Shown: positions 1-8,990 of the stretch, piece after piece
Layout: each line of letters starts with the position of its first letter
How positions within the stretch are numbered: position 1 is the stretch's first letter
Assembly: GCF_000337475.1 (NCBI RefSeq)
Contig: NZ_AOIT01000033.1
Coordinates: 755 to 56,039 of the forward strand
Direction: 5' to 3'
From: Natrinema limicola JCM 13563
GTDB lineage: Archaea > Halobacteriota > Halobacteria > Halobacteriales > Natrialbaceae
Length of the DNA stretch: 55,285 bases
The notes under the pieces: model-generated
The model's input: the letters and a program-made list of their open reading frames with translations, nothing else
What the model was told of the DNA's origin: nothing
The model's database searches: none
Position numbers and translations under genes: made by a program

Positions 1-305
1 GCCAGCGTAGCGAGAATATCGTTAACAGCGTCTAGCATCGGATCTTTCTGGAGCGTATGGAGCCAATCCATGACGGGCTCTCGATTGGGCGTTTCCTCTG
101 CATTGGTCGTGACGCCGTTGACAGAGGTTGTCCCGACAGCGGCTCGAAGAACGACTTCCATGATATCACCGGAATCGAGGGGCGAGCCCTCGATTCCTGG
201 CATCGGGATCAACGCAAGCAATTCCAGAGAAAGAGCCTTGAGTTGCCGGTTCGAAATGAACTCGTCCGGATCTGTAAGTACCCGTTTGAGTTTTGGTAGG
301 TTCAT
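1..305 (-). CDS. Transposase N-terminal part, cut by the window edge
   Basis: The minus strand is open from an ATG at 305 to the window edge, about 101 residues, beginning MNLPKLKRVLTDPDEF. It contains a segment with DIMEVVLRAA followed by TTNAEETPNREPVMDWL. This layout (a helical region, then a short NREPVMDWLHTL-like motif) resembles the N-terminal region of haloarchaeal DDE transposases of the ISH3 type, but the catalytic domain lies outside the window. The family assignment is therefore tentative. Two small dyads lie upstream (311-322 and 327-346) and could belong to the element's end. Confidence 0.6.
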   Translation of the reverse strand, partial: MNLPKLKRVLTDPDEFISNRQLKALSLELLALIPMPGIEGSPLDSGDIMEVVLRAAVGTTSVNGVTTNAEETPNREPVMDWLHTLQKDPMLDAVNDILATL

Positions 306-709
306 ACGGACTGTCCGGACAGCGGATGAATCAGTGACCTGATTCACCCGCTTCCCATTCATCTATGTGTCAGACGTGAGCTCATTGAGCCAGAGTGGAC
401 AACTAGCGACAGTGGGGGACGAATCGTCCCCCACCGGTCAGTTAATCGATGTTGAAATTCCGTGCACGGATTCTGTCATTCGTAGCTACAGCGTCACCCC
501 GAAGAAGGGTCAGTTAGCAGGCTGAAATGCTCGATATCAGTCGGATTGTCAGTTTTCGGCGACTCGAAAGACCGCCTATGGTTGTTATAGCTTGGAGTCT
601 GCCTGTTTAATCGCGAGAGCGGGCAGTTGACGCTGAGAACAGCTAAACTGCAAATTCTACTGTCCCAGCGTTCGGCATTCCTCTGCCTTTAGCGGAGGTG
701 AATGTCAAG
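306..709. other. Intergenic region with several dyads
   Basis: No gene is visible in this 400-bp stretch. It holds CTGTCCGGACAG at 311-322, a TGAATCA/TGATTCA hairpin with a 6-nt loop at 327-346, and a strong hairpin at 412-434. The gap lies between the 3' end of the SMC-like gene and the 5' end of the truncated transposase, so it may contain the outer end of that insertion sequence. Confidence 0.5.
412..434. repeat. Perfect inverted repeat / hairpin
   Basis: Eleven-base arms, GTGGGGGACGA and its exact complement, surround a single A. The stem is very GC-rich. It lies about 275 bp beyond the stop codon of the SMC-like gene and is not followed by a T tract, so a terminator role is possible but not shown. 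It may instead belong to the end of the truncated insertion sequence. Confidence 0.5.
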
Positions 710-2653
710 TTATATTTCAGTTACTCGTTCATACTCGTCGGAGAGCGCTGCGGCGTCCTCCGGGAGCAATGCGGCGAGCAGGTAGCCTGTGTAGTCGGTT
801 AAATAGTCTACGAGGGTCGCGATCCGTTCAGAGTCGATCGCTTCCAACGAATCGAGCAGCATGAACGGAATGTCTTCGTACACTTCGTGTGCGAGATAGC
901 CGGCAAGTGCAAACACGAGTCCTGTTACTTCCCGCTCGCTCTCGGATAGGTGATCGATGGTGTCCTCGTATGCCGCACCTGACGTGGAGGTACGAATGAC
1001 GTGCAACTGGAAGACGGACTTCGTCACTTTGCGTCTCCCCTCACGTACGTCACGCTCAACACGCTCGATCCAGATGCGGTCGAGGTTCGCGTAGCCGAGC
1101 ATCTCAAGGACAGTATCCATATGCTCGTTGAATTCCTCGACCGCGTTTTGTTCGATCTGCTCTATCTTCGTTCGAAGGTCCTCGATCTCGGCGCTGACTT
1201 CGTCATGTCGTGTCTCGATGTCTTCCGCCTGGGCGATACGCCCTTCGATCTCTTCGATCCGGCCTTCAACGCGCTCGAGGTCGTTTTCGAGCTTTCCGAG
1301 CTCGTATTCGATCTGGTTTGCCTCCTTGTGAAGATCTAAGATGGCACTGTAGTCCTCGTTCTCTAACTCTTCTACCTCCGCTTCGATCGTCTCTATTTCG
1401 TCGGTGACCTCCTCACGGCGCGTCTGCAGTTCGTCGATCGTGTTCTCGCTGCGCTCGATTTCCCGCTCTAGATCCGATAGTCGCCGTTCGATGCGGTCGC
1501 GTTCCCGCTGGGCCTGCTGGAACGATCTCTTTTTCTCGTTTAGGTCGTCGATCTCGTCGTCTAACTCGTTTACGTCGTCGAATTTAGCCCGGCTGATCTG
1601 CCGTAACTGATCGATCGTCGATTCGATCTGCTGTTTTTCGACTTCGCTCCCACACGTCCAGCAGGTTACGTCGTCGCTCGGGAGCAACTGCTCAGTGATG
1701 TCTTCGGTCGAACCCTCAGAGAGCGTCTCGAGCGCGCTCGTATCGGCGTCTTCGAGCATGTCCTCGTTGAAACCGATGACGCTCTGCAGTTCGCTGACTT
1801 CTGCCTCGAGGGTTTGTTTCTGCTCCCGGAGCCGGCTGATCTCCGACTCGATCTCCGAGATTTCGCCGACTGGCGTTTCGGGATGCTCGGCTTTCTCATC
1901 TTCGAGTTCCTGCTGTTCGCGATTGAGCGCTTCGAGGCTCTCGCGTTCCGTTTCGAGATCGTATCGGATGTCGTCGAGTTGCTTTCGCTTCGACCGCAGT
2001 TCGTCGAGTTTGTCCTCAAGAGCGGATTTCTCCTCGCGCGTTTCTTCGACATCGGCGTCGGCGTCCTGTAGCTCCGCTTCTTTCTCTGCGAGTTCGGCCT
2101 TCTTTGCTTCGATTTCTTGTGTAAGCTGCGTTCGCTTCTCTTCCAGCCCGGGGAGTTCTCCTTTAAGATCGTCGATTTCGTCGAGTTCACGTTCGAGATC
2201 GCGGCGCTTTTCGACGAGTCGATCGATTTCGGAGTGAATGGCGTCCGTGTCGACCGGTCTCATGATGAGTTCCCGCAGGTCATCGCTCGTAGCAACGGCT
2301 CGACGAGCCTCGTTCGACTCGAGCAGGAAGGCAAACAGATCGGCGAGCATTGGATCGTCGAGATACGGCTTACCGTCGGAAACAATGGTACCGGACCGCC
2401 GGCTCAGCGTCCGGGTATACGTTTCGTCACCGAGTGTGAGTTCAACGGACGCTTCGTCCGCGTCTCCTTTGATCGAGACGTTTTCACTGCCGAGCGCCGC
2501 CATCACTGCTTGGAGAAACGACGTCCGGTTGGTCGCGTTGCGACCTTCGAGAACCGTCACTCCTGGGGAGAACTCGACCGTGGTCTCTTCAATTCCACCG
2601 ATATTCTCTGCGTGTATCGTTCCGGTCTCACGAATCTTTTTCTGTTGTTCCAT
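710..2653 (-). CDS. Archaea-specific SMC-related (Rad50/SMC-like) ATPase
   Basis: This 647-residue protein has the head / coiled coil / head plan of SMC and Rad50 proteins. Residues 1-130 form the N-terminal ATPase lobe, with a P-loop-like GRNATNRTS at 37-45. The usual Lys is replaced by Arg. Long acidic coiled coils follow, interrupted near residue 332 by CWTC, a zinc-hook-like CxxC. The coil resumes to about residue 510, and the C-terminal lobe carries LSESEREVTGL (signature-like) and PFMLLDSLEAID (Walker B/D-loop-like). The length matches the archaea-specific SMC-related family of haloarchaea. A TATA-like element at 2687-2695 fits a near-leaderless transcript. It is divergent from rdfA, suggesting a joint role in cell shape or chromosome organisation (inference). 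Confidence 0.85.
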   Translation of the reverse strand: MEQQKKIRETGTIHAENIGGIEETTVEFSPGVTVLEGRNATNRTSFLQAVMAALGSENVSIKGDADEASVELTLGDETYTRTLSRRSGTIVSDGKPYLDDPMLADLFAFLLESNEARRAVATSDDLRELIMRPVDTDAIHSEIDRLVEKRRDLERELDEIDDLKGELPGLEEKRTQLTQEIEAKKAELAEKEAELQDADADVEETREEKSALEDKLDELRSKRKQLDDIRYDLETERESLEALNREQQELEDEKAEHPETPVGEISEIESEISRLREQKQTLEAEVSELQSVIGFNEDMLEDADTSALETLSEGSTEDITEQLLPSDDVTCWTCGSEVEKQQIESTIDQLRQISRAKFDDVNELDDEIDDLNEKKRSFQQAQRERDRIERRLSDLEREIERSENTIDELQTRREEVTDEIETIEAEVEELENEDYSAILDLHKEANQIEYELGKLENDLERVEGRIEEIEGRIAQAEDIETRHDEVSAEIEDLRTKIEQIEQNAVEEFNEHMDTVLEMLGYANLDRIWIERVERDVREGRRKVTKSVFQLHVIRTSTSGAAYEDTIDHLSESEREVTGLVFALAGYLAHEVYEDIPFMLLDSLEAIDSERIATLVDYLTDYTGYLLAALLPEDAAALSDEYERVTEI

Positions 2654-2773
2654 ACGCCCGTATCCGTGCCGTTTGCTGATAAACCTTTATATAGAAGTAG
2701 GACAAAAGTCGCTGTTTCGGACCCAGCGTCTTCGCTCATCGCCAACTGCTAATATTGCATTCAAACCACAATA

Positions 2774-3490
2774 ATGTCGAAAAATTCGGGTGTTTTGAAC
2801 AGAAATAACCTTGTTCAAACAGCCAACGAACACACTTTAGTATCCCTCGCTGACTATGTCTCAATGATGGCTGACGCTTCGAATTCGAACGGCACCCCCA
2901 GATACAAAGTTGGAAAGGTCATCAATCGATATTCGCTCGACGGGATGGGGCGCGAACTTGAGGAATATTGGGTTGGTGACGCGAAAGACTCTTACAGCCT
3001 CCGTGAGCTCGCGGAGTATTTCAACAAAGAAGTACTACGCAGTGCGTTAGCAGGAACTTCACAGCAACGCTTCAGCGGCGATATCGAGACGATTTATCAC
3101 GCCCTCACGGACGACGACGTAAGCCGGGGCGAGCAAACTCGCGTCCGGAAAACGCTCGAACGCGATAGTATCGATGTCGAACAGTTACAGAATGACTTCG
3201 TCACACACCAGGCGATTCACACGTACCTGACAAAAGGACGGGATGTGGAAAAAGGGACGGAGGCCGGTGACCGAATCGAGTCCGCTCAACAGACGATCAA
3301 CGGGCTTCGAGGTCGGCTTATCGCCGTTGTAGAGACAGTGCTCTCGAATCTCAGGGATACGGACACTCTCACGCTCGGCTCGTTCGATATTTTAGTCAAA
3401 ATTAACGTACACTGCACCGACTGCGGGACTCACAAGAACCTCACCGAACTGTTGAGTGATGGGGGCTGTGAGTGTGAGGATGGGCAGTGA
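2774..3490 (+). CDS. rdfA: Rod-determining factor RdfA family protein
   Basis: The 238-residue product contains the family pattern: PRYKVGKVINRYSLDGMG, then ELEEYWVGD, SLRELAEYFN, YHALTDDDVSRGEQTRVR and a VTHQAIHTYLT segment. It ends in a Cys-rich tail, CTDCGTH plus CECEDG, probably a zinc site. RdfA is known in haloarchaea as a factor needed for rod cell shape. The first 30 residues do not resemble the family, so translation could begin at the Met codons near 2863. The start at 2774 is supported only by a TATA-like TAATATT about 25 bp upstream. It is divergently arranged with the SMC-like gene. Confidence 0.85.
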   Translation: MSKNSGVLNRNNLVQTANEHTLVSLADYVSMMADASNSNGTPRYKVGKVINRYSLDGMGRELEEYWVGDAKDSYSLRELAEYFNKEVLRSALAGTSQQRFSGDIETIYHALTDDDVSRGEQTRVRKTLERDSIDVEQLQNDFVTHQAIHTYLTKGRDVEKGTEAGDRIESAQQTINGLRGRLIAVVETVLSNLRDTDTLTLGSFDILVKINVHCTDCGTHKNLTELLSDGGCECEDGQ

Positions 3491-4017
3491 GCGCTCTCTC
3501 TGACCGTCTCAGGGTGCGTCAGTAGCTGTTTGTGATCGGTATCGATCTCGTTTGGGACACAACCATTACAGACCTAGTTATGTAATGGAGTGTGTTACGG
3601 ACGAACGCTGTTCGCCGAAATCAATCTCAACTGTTCATTCTTGATGAATGGCGGATTGTTAATCACTAACATAGATCACGATAGAACTGTTCCTCAATCT
3701 CAAATTATCCCAGTAGACGCGCTTTTCGGCCCAGATGCTGAGCAACGTTGCGACATATTCGGAGATAGTTCTCTCAATTCATTCGAGTAACTCGGATAAG
3801 GTGAGCGTTTGTAACACTCTCTTCACGAAATCTCTGTTCCGTCTTGTGGTTTCTGCCTTCGGCTGTTTCGTACTGGTTCCAAGAGAGGACGGTCATGACT
3901 GCGTATTGCTGAGGCCTTGCCTACTCTGAATCCGTCGAATAAGTTATGTCAACGCGATCTCCGCCAGATTCAACGACAATGAACAATATTATTGGTGTCG
4001 AGTTCGTCTTCCCTTTT
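3491..4017. other. Intergenic region upstream of IclR gene
   Basis: No convincing gene is present. It contains a 26-bp dyad at 3563-3588 that recurs at 29913, a weaker dyad at 3632-3650 (TGTTCATTCTTGATGAATG) resembling the TGTTC-N9-GAACA sites found near the second IclR gene, and a CGAAC/GTTCG dyad near 3603-3615. These may be control sites for the downstream IclR gene, though they lie far from its start. Confidence 0.5.
3563..3588. promoter_or_regulatory. Palindrome CCATTACA-N10-TGTAATGG, copy 1
   Basis: Eight-base perfect arms flank GACCTAGTTA. The inner 22 bases match a perfect palindrome at 29913-29934 at 20 of 22 positions. Both copies lie in gene-free DNA beside an IclR-family gene. 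A binding site for a dimeric regulator is the simplest reading, but its protein is unknown. Confidence 0.5.
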
Positions 4018-4770
4018 ATGGGAAATAGAAACACGGTCAATTCGGATGAACGGATGCTCGATATCATGGAAGCACTCAAAGAGCACACGTCCGCCGGTGT
4101 GACGGAGCTCGCCGACGCTGTGGATATGCCAAAGAGCACTGTACACGTTCACCTCTCGACACTCAAAGACCGAGGATACGTCGTCCAGAACAACTCGCAG
4201 GAGTACCGTCTTAGCCTTCAGCTGCTCGATATGGGGATGATGGTTCAGGAGACCCAGGAGATGTACGACGAGGTACTCCCGAAACTCGACGAACTTGCTG
4301 AAGAGACGGACGAAAAGGCTTGGTGGACCGTCGAAGAAAACGGGAAGGCCGTGTTCATCGCCAAGTCCGTAGGAAAGCACGGCATTCAAACCAACGCTCG
4401 GATCGGACACCACATCGAACTGTATCAGCTAGCGGCAGGAAAGGCCATCCTCGCAAACCTGCCAGCAGTGCGACGGACAGAAATCCTGGATAGCTACGAC
4501 TATCCACTTGGCGGCGAAAAAACCCGTGCGGAACTTGAGGCAGAACTCGAGGAGATTCGAGACCGGGGTGTCGCGTATGGATCCGAGCAGTTCCTGCAGG
4601 GCGTCTCCGGTGTCGGCGCTTCGATTACGGACAATGCTGGAAACTCCTACGGAGCAATCAGCGTCTCAGGTCCGTCCAACCGCCTCGACAGCGACCGCGT
4701 GGAAAACGAGCTTGCAAACCTCGTCCGGGGTCTCGTGGGCGAACTACGAGTCAATCTCTCGTACCGTTAG
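4018..4770 (+). CDS. IclR family transcriptional regulator
   Basis: The protein is about 250 residues: an N-terminal winged HTH (ALKEHTSAGVTELADAVDMPKSTVHVHLSTLKDRGYV split over residues 18-55) and a C-terminal IclR effector domain with AAGKAILANLP and GVGASITDNAGN. IclR proteins are dimeric regulators of catabolic genes that bind small organic acids. The frame is open back to 3946, but the homology starts at MGNRNTVNSDERML. A TATA-like AATATTATT about 27 bp upstream of 4018 supports a leaderless start there. Its targets are unknown; the UspA gene and the Liv transporter lie just downstream on the other strand. Confidence 0.9.
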   Translation: MGNRNTVNSDERMLDIMEALKEHTSAGVTELADAVDMPKSTVHVHLSTLKDRGYVVQNNSQEYRLSLQLLDMGMMVQETQEMYDEVLPKLDELAEETDEKAWWTVEENGKAVFIAKSVGKHGIQTNARIGHHIELYQLAAGKAILANLPAVRRTEILDSYDYPLGGEKTRAELEAELEEIRDRGVAYGSEQFLQGVSGVGASITDNAGNSYGAISVSGPSNRLDSDRVENELANLVRGLVGELRVNLSYR

Positions 4771-4940
4771 TTCTACTCACTCGAACGGGTGACTGAGGCA
4801 GATCCTTCTATTTATTATCTCTTCCCACGGATAGCGGCGATTATTCTTCGTGAGTAACGTTCTACTCTTTCGAATGCTGAACGTTGTGTGTTATCAAAGT
4901 TGCCACTTACGATATGGCTGGTGAACGTGTAGGAGCGGTG

Positions 4941-5339
4941 CTATGCTGTCTCTGCTTCGCTACAAATGAGAACTGGTCGGTCGGTATTCAGCACGACTGA
5001 TTGGCTCACACTCCCGAACAGCATTTTGCCCGCTGGTGTTCGATTGCGCCCAGCGACACAGATCGCATCGGCATCGAGTTCTTCTGCGGTTTCGAGGATC
5101 GACTCTGCCGGGTCGCCACTCCCCTCTCGCAGCTCGACCGCCACGCCTGCGTCTTCGAGGTTCTCCTGTGCTCGTTTTACGGCTTCGACCTGCGTGACTG
5201 ACGCACCTTCCAGATTGTCAACAAAGTCGTGGAGCAGGTACGCACGGGTATTGTCGATGTCGAACAGGTCGATAACTGTCTCGGCCTGGACGGCCGCGCG
5301 TTCGACGTTCTGATCGATACCGAGTACGATCTCTTTCAT
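4941..5339 (-). CDS. Universal stress protein, UspA family
   Basis: About 132 residues. It begins MKEIVLGIDQNVERA, the usual beta-1 strand with its Asp, and ends with the nucleotide-binding loop: GRNRTPAGKMLFGSVSQS, then VVLNTDRPVLIC. UspA proteins are cytoplasmic nucleotide-binding dimers often found beside transporters. The frame extends upstream, but the family start is the Met at 5339 or the Met at 5345. It lies 135 bp downstream of livF on the same strand and may be read through from the Liv operon (inference). Confidence 0.88.
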   Translation of the reverse strand: MKEIVLGIDQNVERAAVQAETVIDLFDIDNTRAYLLHDFVDNLEGASVTQVEAVKRAQENLEDAGVAVELREGSGDPAESILETAEELDADAICVAGRNRTPAGKMLFGSVSQSVVLNTDRPVLICSEAETA

Positions 5340-5474
5340 GGACATATATTCGCAGACGGATCTGAAATAAGTACCGCCCGTCCCGCGGCACGAGGGCATC
5401 GACCGATATCGGATCCACGTAGTCAATCCGGTCTCGTCAGCGGGAGATCCGAACAGTATCGCTGGAGCGAGCCG

Positions 5475-6197
5475 CTAGTCGGCCAGTCCGACGCCAAGGT
5501 GTTCGTCGAGTACCTTGTCGTTCTCGCTTACGTCCTCGGACGGTCCTTTGTGGACGATATGGCCCTTCTCGAGGATGTACGTGTAGTCGGACACCCCGAG
5601 TGCGACTGGGATGTTCTGTTCGACGATCAGGACGGTGATCCCCTGATCGTTGAGATTCTCGATTATATCCTCGATCTGTCTGACGATGTACGGTGCGAGC
5701 CCTTCAGTCGGCTCGTCGAGCAGGAGCAGGTCGGGATCGGCGATCAGTGCACGCCCGATGGCGACCATTTGCTGTTCGCCGCCGGAGAGTACCGAGCCGT
5801 AACTATCCTCGCGCTCCTGAAGATTTTCAAATATGTTGATTACTTCGTCGACCGAGGGCCCGTTGCTCGCGTCGACGCCCATGTGGCCCATCTCAATGTT
5901 TTCACGGACCGTCAGCCCGGGGAATACCCTGCGCCCTTCCGGGACGAACGCGATCCCCTTCCTGATGGTCGACTCGGTATCGAGGGTCGTGATATCGTCT
6001 CCATCGAATTGGATTGAGCCGCCGGTCGGTGCGAGGTTGCCGACGACCGATCGAAGCGTCGTCGTCTTGCCGACCCCGTTGCGGCCGACGAGCGAGACAA
6101 CCGAGCCACGCTCGACCTCGAGTGAGAGTCCTTGTAGTACCTCGGTCATATCATATCCGGCGCGCAAGTCCTGTATCGAGAGCAGTGGATCACTCAT
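5475..6197 (-). CDS. livF: Liv-type ABC transporter ATP-binding protein LivF
   Basis: A 240-residue ABC ATPase with Walker A GRNGVGKTT, signature LSGGEQQMVAIGRALI, Walker B LLLLDEPTEGLAP and switch His in VLIVEQN. The short length and EGLAP motif are typical of LivF, the second ATPase of branched-chain amino-acid/amide importers (HAAT family). The open frame runs further upstream, but MSDPLLSIQDLRAGYD at 6197 is the family start. It overlaps the livG stop by 8 bp, so the two are translationally coupled. Confidence 0.93.
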   Translation of the reverse strand: MSDPLLSIQDLRAGYDMTEVLQGLSLEVERGSVVSLVGRNGVGKTTTLRSVVGNLAPTGGSIQFDGDDITTLDTESTIRKGIAFVPEGRRVFPGLTVRENIEMGHMGVDASNGPSVDEVINIFENLQEREDSYGSVLSGGEQQMVAIGRALIADPDLLLLDEPTEGLAPYIVRQIEDIIENLNDQGITVLIVEQNIPVALGVSDYTYILEKGHIVHKGPSEDVSENDKVLDEHLGVGLAD

Positions 6198-6957
6198 CGC
6201 GAGCACCTCCGAGATATGCATCACGGACGTCCTCATTGGTAGCGATATCCTCTGGCGTCCCGCTCGCAAGCTCCTGCCCACGAGTCAGGACGGTGACCCG
6301 GTCGGAGACACGCATGACGAGATCGATATCGTGTTCGATGAGCATTAGCGACTGGTCCGAGAGGACATCACTGATGAGCGTCATCGTTTCGTGCGTTTCC
6401 TCGCTACTCATCCCTGCGGTTGGTTCGTCAAGCATAACTAATTCTGGGTCTGTCGCGAGCACGAGACCGATTTCCAGGCGACGCTGGTCACCATATGCGA
6501 GCGTGTCTGCGTGCACGTCTGCACGATCGCGCAGCCCAATCTTGTCAAGGATTTCGGTGGTTCGGTCGGTCAATTCATCGAACGAGTCCTTGTCGCGGAA
6601 CATCGCCTCTCGACGACTGATCTCGTCGCCGTACATCGATTGCGCGGCGAGTCGGACGTTCTCACGGACGGTGAGACCGCCGAATACATTGGTGATCTGG
6701 AACGATCGGCCGACACCGTGATGGACGCGCTCATGTGGCGGCATGTTCGTGATGTCTGTGCCGTTGAAGCGCACGGTCCCTTCGGAGGGGATGAGCGCGC
6801 CAGTGATGAGGTTGAACGTGGTGGTCTTGCCGGCACCGTTCGGGCCGATGACGCTCCGAAACTCGCCTTTCTCGACCTCGAGGTCGACGTGGTCGACAGC
6901 AGTGAGCTCACCGAAGCGTTTCGTCAGTCCATTCGTTTCGAGTACTGTCTCAGTCAT
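6190..6957 (-). CDS. livG: Liv-type ABC transporter ATP-binding protein LivG
   Basis: A 255-residue ABC ATPase starting MTETVLETNGLTKRFG. It has Walker A GPNGAGKTT, the LivG-type insert VGRSFQITNVFGGLTV, Walker B LVMLDEPTAGM and a C-terminal LivG extension (GQELASGTPEDIATNEDV). It pairs with LivF to power the fused permease. The start overlaps the permease stop by 8 bp and the stop overlaps livF by 8 bp, so permease-livG-livF form a tightly coupled operon. Confidence 0.93.
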   Translation of the reverse strand: MTETVLETNGLTKRFGELTAVDHVDLEVEKGEFRSVIGPNGAGKTTTFNLITGALIPSEGTVRFNGTDITNMPPHERVHHGVGRSFQITNVFGGLTVRENVRLAAQSMYGDEISRREAMFRDKDSFDELTDRTTEILDKIGLRDRADVHADTLAYGDQRRLEIGLVLATDPELVMLDEPTAGMSSEETHETMTLISDVLSDQSLMLIEHDIDLVMRVSDRVTVLTRGQELASGTPEDIATNEDVRDAYLGGARDE

Positions 6958-8983
6958 GCGTGTTCACCTCCGATTCGTCGAACCCGACTGACGGGCTGTC
7001 GCTTTCCGCACTCTGGCGACGCTGAACGAGCAGCGACGGGATCGACACGAGTCCACGTGGAACGAACAGCACGAACAACACGAAGATGGTCCCGATCACC
7101 AGTCGCCATTGCTCGGTGTACGACGAGAGAATGTCTTCGGCACCGATGAAGACGCCGGCACCGATCATCGGCCCGAAGAGCGTTCCCATACCGCCAAGCA
7201 GCGTCATCACGATGACCTCACCGGAGTGAATCCATGCGAGGGTTTGATCCGGCGAGATGATGAACGTACTTGGCTTGACAGCCAGGAGGCCGCCAGCCAT
7301 CCCGGCCATCCCACCACTGATCACGAACGCGCGGCGTTTGTACTTCGTCACGTCGTAGCCGATAAACTCGGCACGTTCCTCGGCCTCGCTGATGGACTGA
7401 AGGACACTCCCGAACGGCGCGTTCATGAACCGACGGGCGAATAGGAGCGATGCGACCGCCAGAATCAGCGCGGTGTAGTAGAAGACGATGTTCGGCGTGA
7501 TCTCGAACCCGGCGATCAGTAGGTTGATGCCATTGAGTTCGGCACCGATGCCGGCAATTCCGAAGAACGTGTCCCAGCCGAGCAACCCGTCGCTGCCCCC
7601 GGTGAACTGGAACTTGAACACCGCGTTGTAGAACAGTTCGGCGAACGCCAGCGTGATCATCGCAAAGTAGACGCCGGAGACCCGAATCGAGAGACTGCCA
7701 ACGATCCACGCGATGAGCGCACAGATGACGATCGCACCGAAGAGCGCGATGATAAACGACGACGTGTAGTGGATCATCACCAGCGCGGCCACGTACGCAC
7801 CGACGCCGTAGAACATCGTGTGACCAAGTGGGACGAGGCCGGTGTAGCCCATGACGATGTCCAGACTCAGAGCGAAGATGGCCATGATAAGAACGCGGTT
7901 AAGGAGGATGATGTAGTAGTCATTGCCGGTCAGGAGGATGGCAAAGGGGGCGATGGCCAGCAGGCCGACTGCTGCTGCACCCAGTTTCATCCGGACGCTG
8001 TCCGTGAACACGCCGCCGTCGGCACCGGTCAAGAGGTCGCCCTCTTCACCGCCTTCGTCCTGAAACTCCGGGTTCCCGAATAGGCCCTGTGGCTTGACCA
8101 GCAACACGGCAATCATCAACAGGAAGATAGTGAGCCCTTCCAGGTCCGGCAGCGAGAGCGTGATTCCGGCGACCTCGCCGAACTCCGTGCCGCCGTACGT
8201 CCGCGTTATCGTGCGGATAATACCCACGAGAAGGCCGCCGAAGACGGCACCGCGGAAACTCCCGAGTCCGCCGAGCACGACGATGATGAACGCGGGGATG
8301 ATGACGCTGTTACCCATCCCGGTACTGATGCTCTGGTAGCCGCCGAGAACGATCCCGCCGACAGCCGCGAGCGCGGCACCGAGACCGAACACGAGCGTGT
8401 AGTACTTGTCGATATCGATGCCGACGTTGCGGACCATCTGTCTGTCCTGTGAGCCGGCTCTGACGATCATCCCGTACTTGGTCCGTTCCAAGAACAGGTA
8501 GATCCCGAGCGCAAGCGCCCCCGCGAAGACGATCATGAAGTAGTTGTACAGGGACACCTGAATGCCCGCGACGCCGACTGGCTGGCTGAGATATCCTGGC
8601 ACCCCGAGATTCCGCTGTTGGGTCCCCCAGACCAACTTGATCAGGTCGTTGATGATGAGGACGAGCCCGAAGGTAAGGAGGATGTGATACAGGGGATTTC
8701 GGCCGTACAGCGGTCGAATGGTGAAGCGTTCGATGGCGACACCGACGATACCGACCAGCAGCGGTGCGACGACCAGTGCCGTCCAGAACCCTACCCCGAC
8801 GCCGAGCGCACCCGAGATACTGAGTGCGAAGTACGCCCCGAGGGCGAACAGTTCCCCGTGGGAGAAGTTAATGACGTCCATGACTCCGAAGATGATGGAC
8901 AGTCCCGCAGCTAACAGGACGTACACCATCCCGAGGGTGACGCCGTTGATCAGCTGTTCGGTTAGGTCTGCTACGAATGTCAT
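6950..8983 (-). CDS. Fused LivH-LivM ABC transporter permease
   Basis: A single 677-residue frame contains both permeases of a branched-chain amino-acid-type importer. Residues 1-300 are LivH-like (INGVTLGMVYVLLAAGLSII, then VINFSHGELFALGAY; EAA-like loop later). A hydrophilic acidic linker follows at about 305-330 (EGGEEGDLLTGADGGV). Residues 331-655 are LivM-like (NRVLIMAIFALSLDIVMGYT, GHTMFYGVGAY). About 16-18 membrane segments are expected. LivH and LivM are normally separate genes, so the fusion fixes a heterodimer as one chain. It lies 7 bp from the substrate-binding protein gene. The actual substrate is unknown: amino acids, amides or aromatic/organic acids are all possible in this context. 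Confidence 0.9.
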   Translation of the reverse strand: MTFVADLTEQLINGVTLGMVYVLLAAGLSIIFGVMDVINFSHGELFALGAYFALSISGALGVGVGFWTALVVAPLLVGIVGVAIERFTIRPLYGRNPLYHILLTFGLVLIINDLIKLVWGTQQRNLGVPGYLSQPVGVAGIQVSLYNYFMIVFAGALALGIYLFLERTKYGMIVRAGSQDRQMVRNVGIDIDKYYTLVFGLGAALAAVGGIVLGGYQSISTGMGNSVIIPAFIIVVLGGLGSFRGAVFGGLLVGIIRTITRTYGGTEFGEVAGITLSLPDLEGLTIFLLMIAVLLVKPQGLFGNPEFQDEGGEEGDLLTGADGGVFTDSVRMKLGAAAVGLLAIAPFAILLTGNDYYIILLNRVLIMAIFALSLDIVMGYTGLVPLGHTMFYGVGAYVAALVMIHYTSSFIIALFGAIVICALIAWIVGSLSIRVSGVYFAMITLAFAELFYNAVFKFQFTGGSDGLLGWDTFFGIAGIGAELNGINLLIAGFEITPNIVFYYTALILAVASLLFARRFMNAPFGSVLQSISEAEERAEFIGYDVTKYKRRAFVISGGMAGMAGGLLAVKPSTFIISPDQTLAWIHSGEVIVMTLLGGMGTLFGPMIGAGVFIGAEDILSSYTEQWRLVIGTIFVLFVLFVPRGLVSIPSLLVQRRQSAESDSPSVGFDESEVNTHD

Positions 8984-8990
8984 TGGTACA

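Noticed and set aside
3775-3788. CTCAATTCATTCGA shared with 29852
   Set aside because: A 14-base match in two gene-free regions with no further similarity and a different order relative to the palindromes; could be chance.
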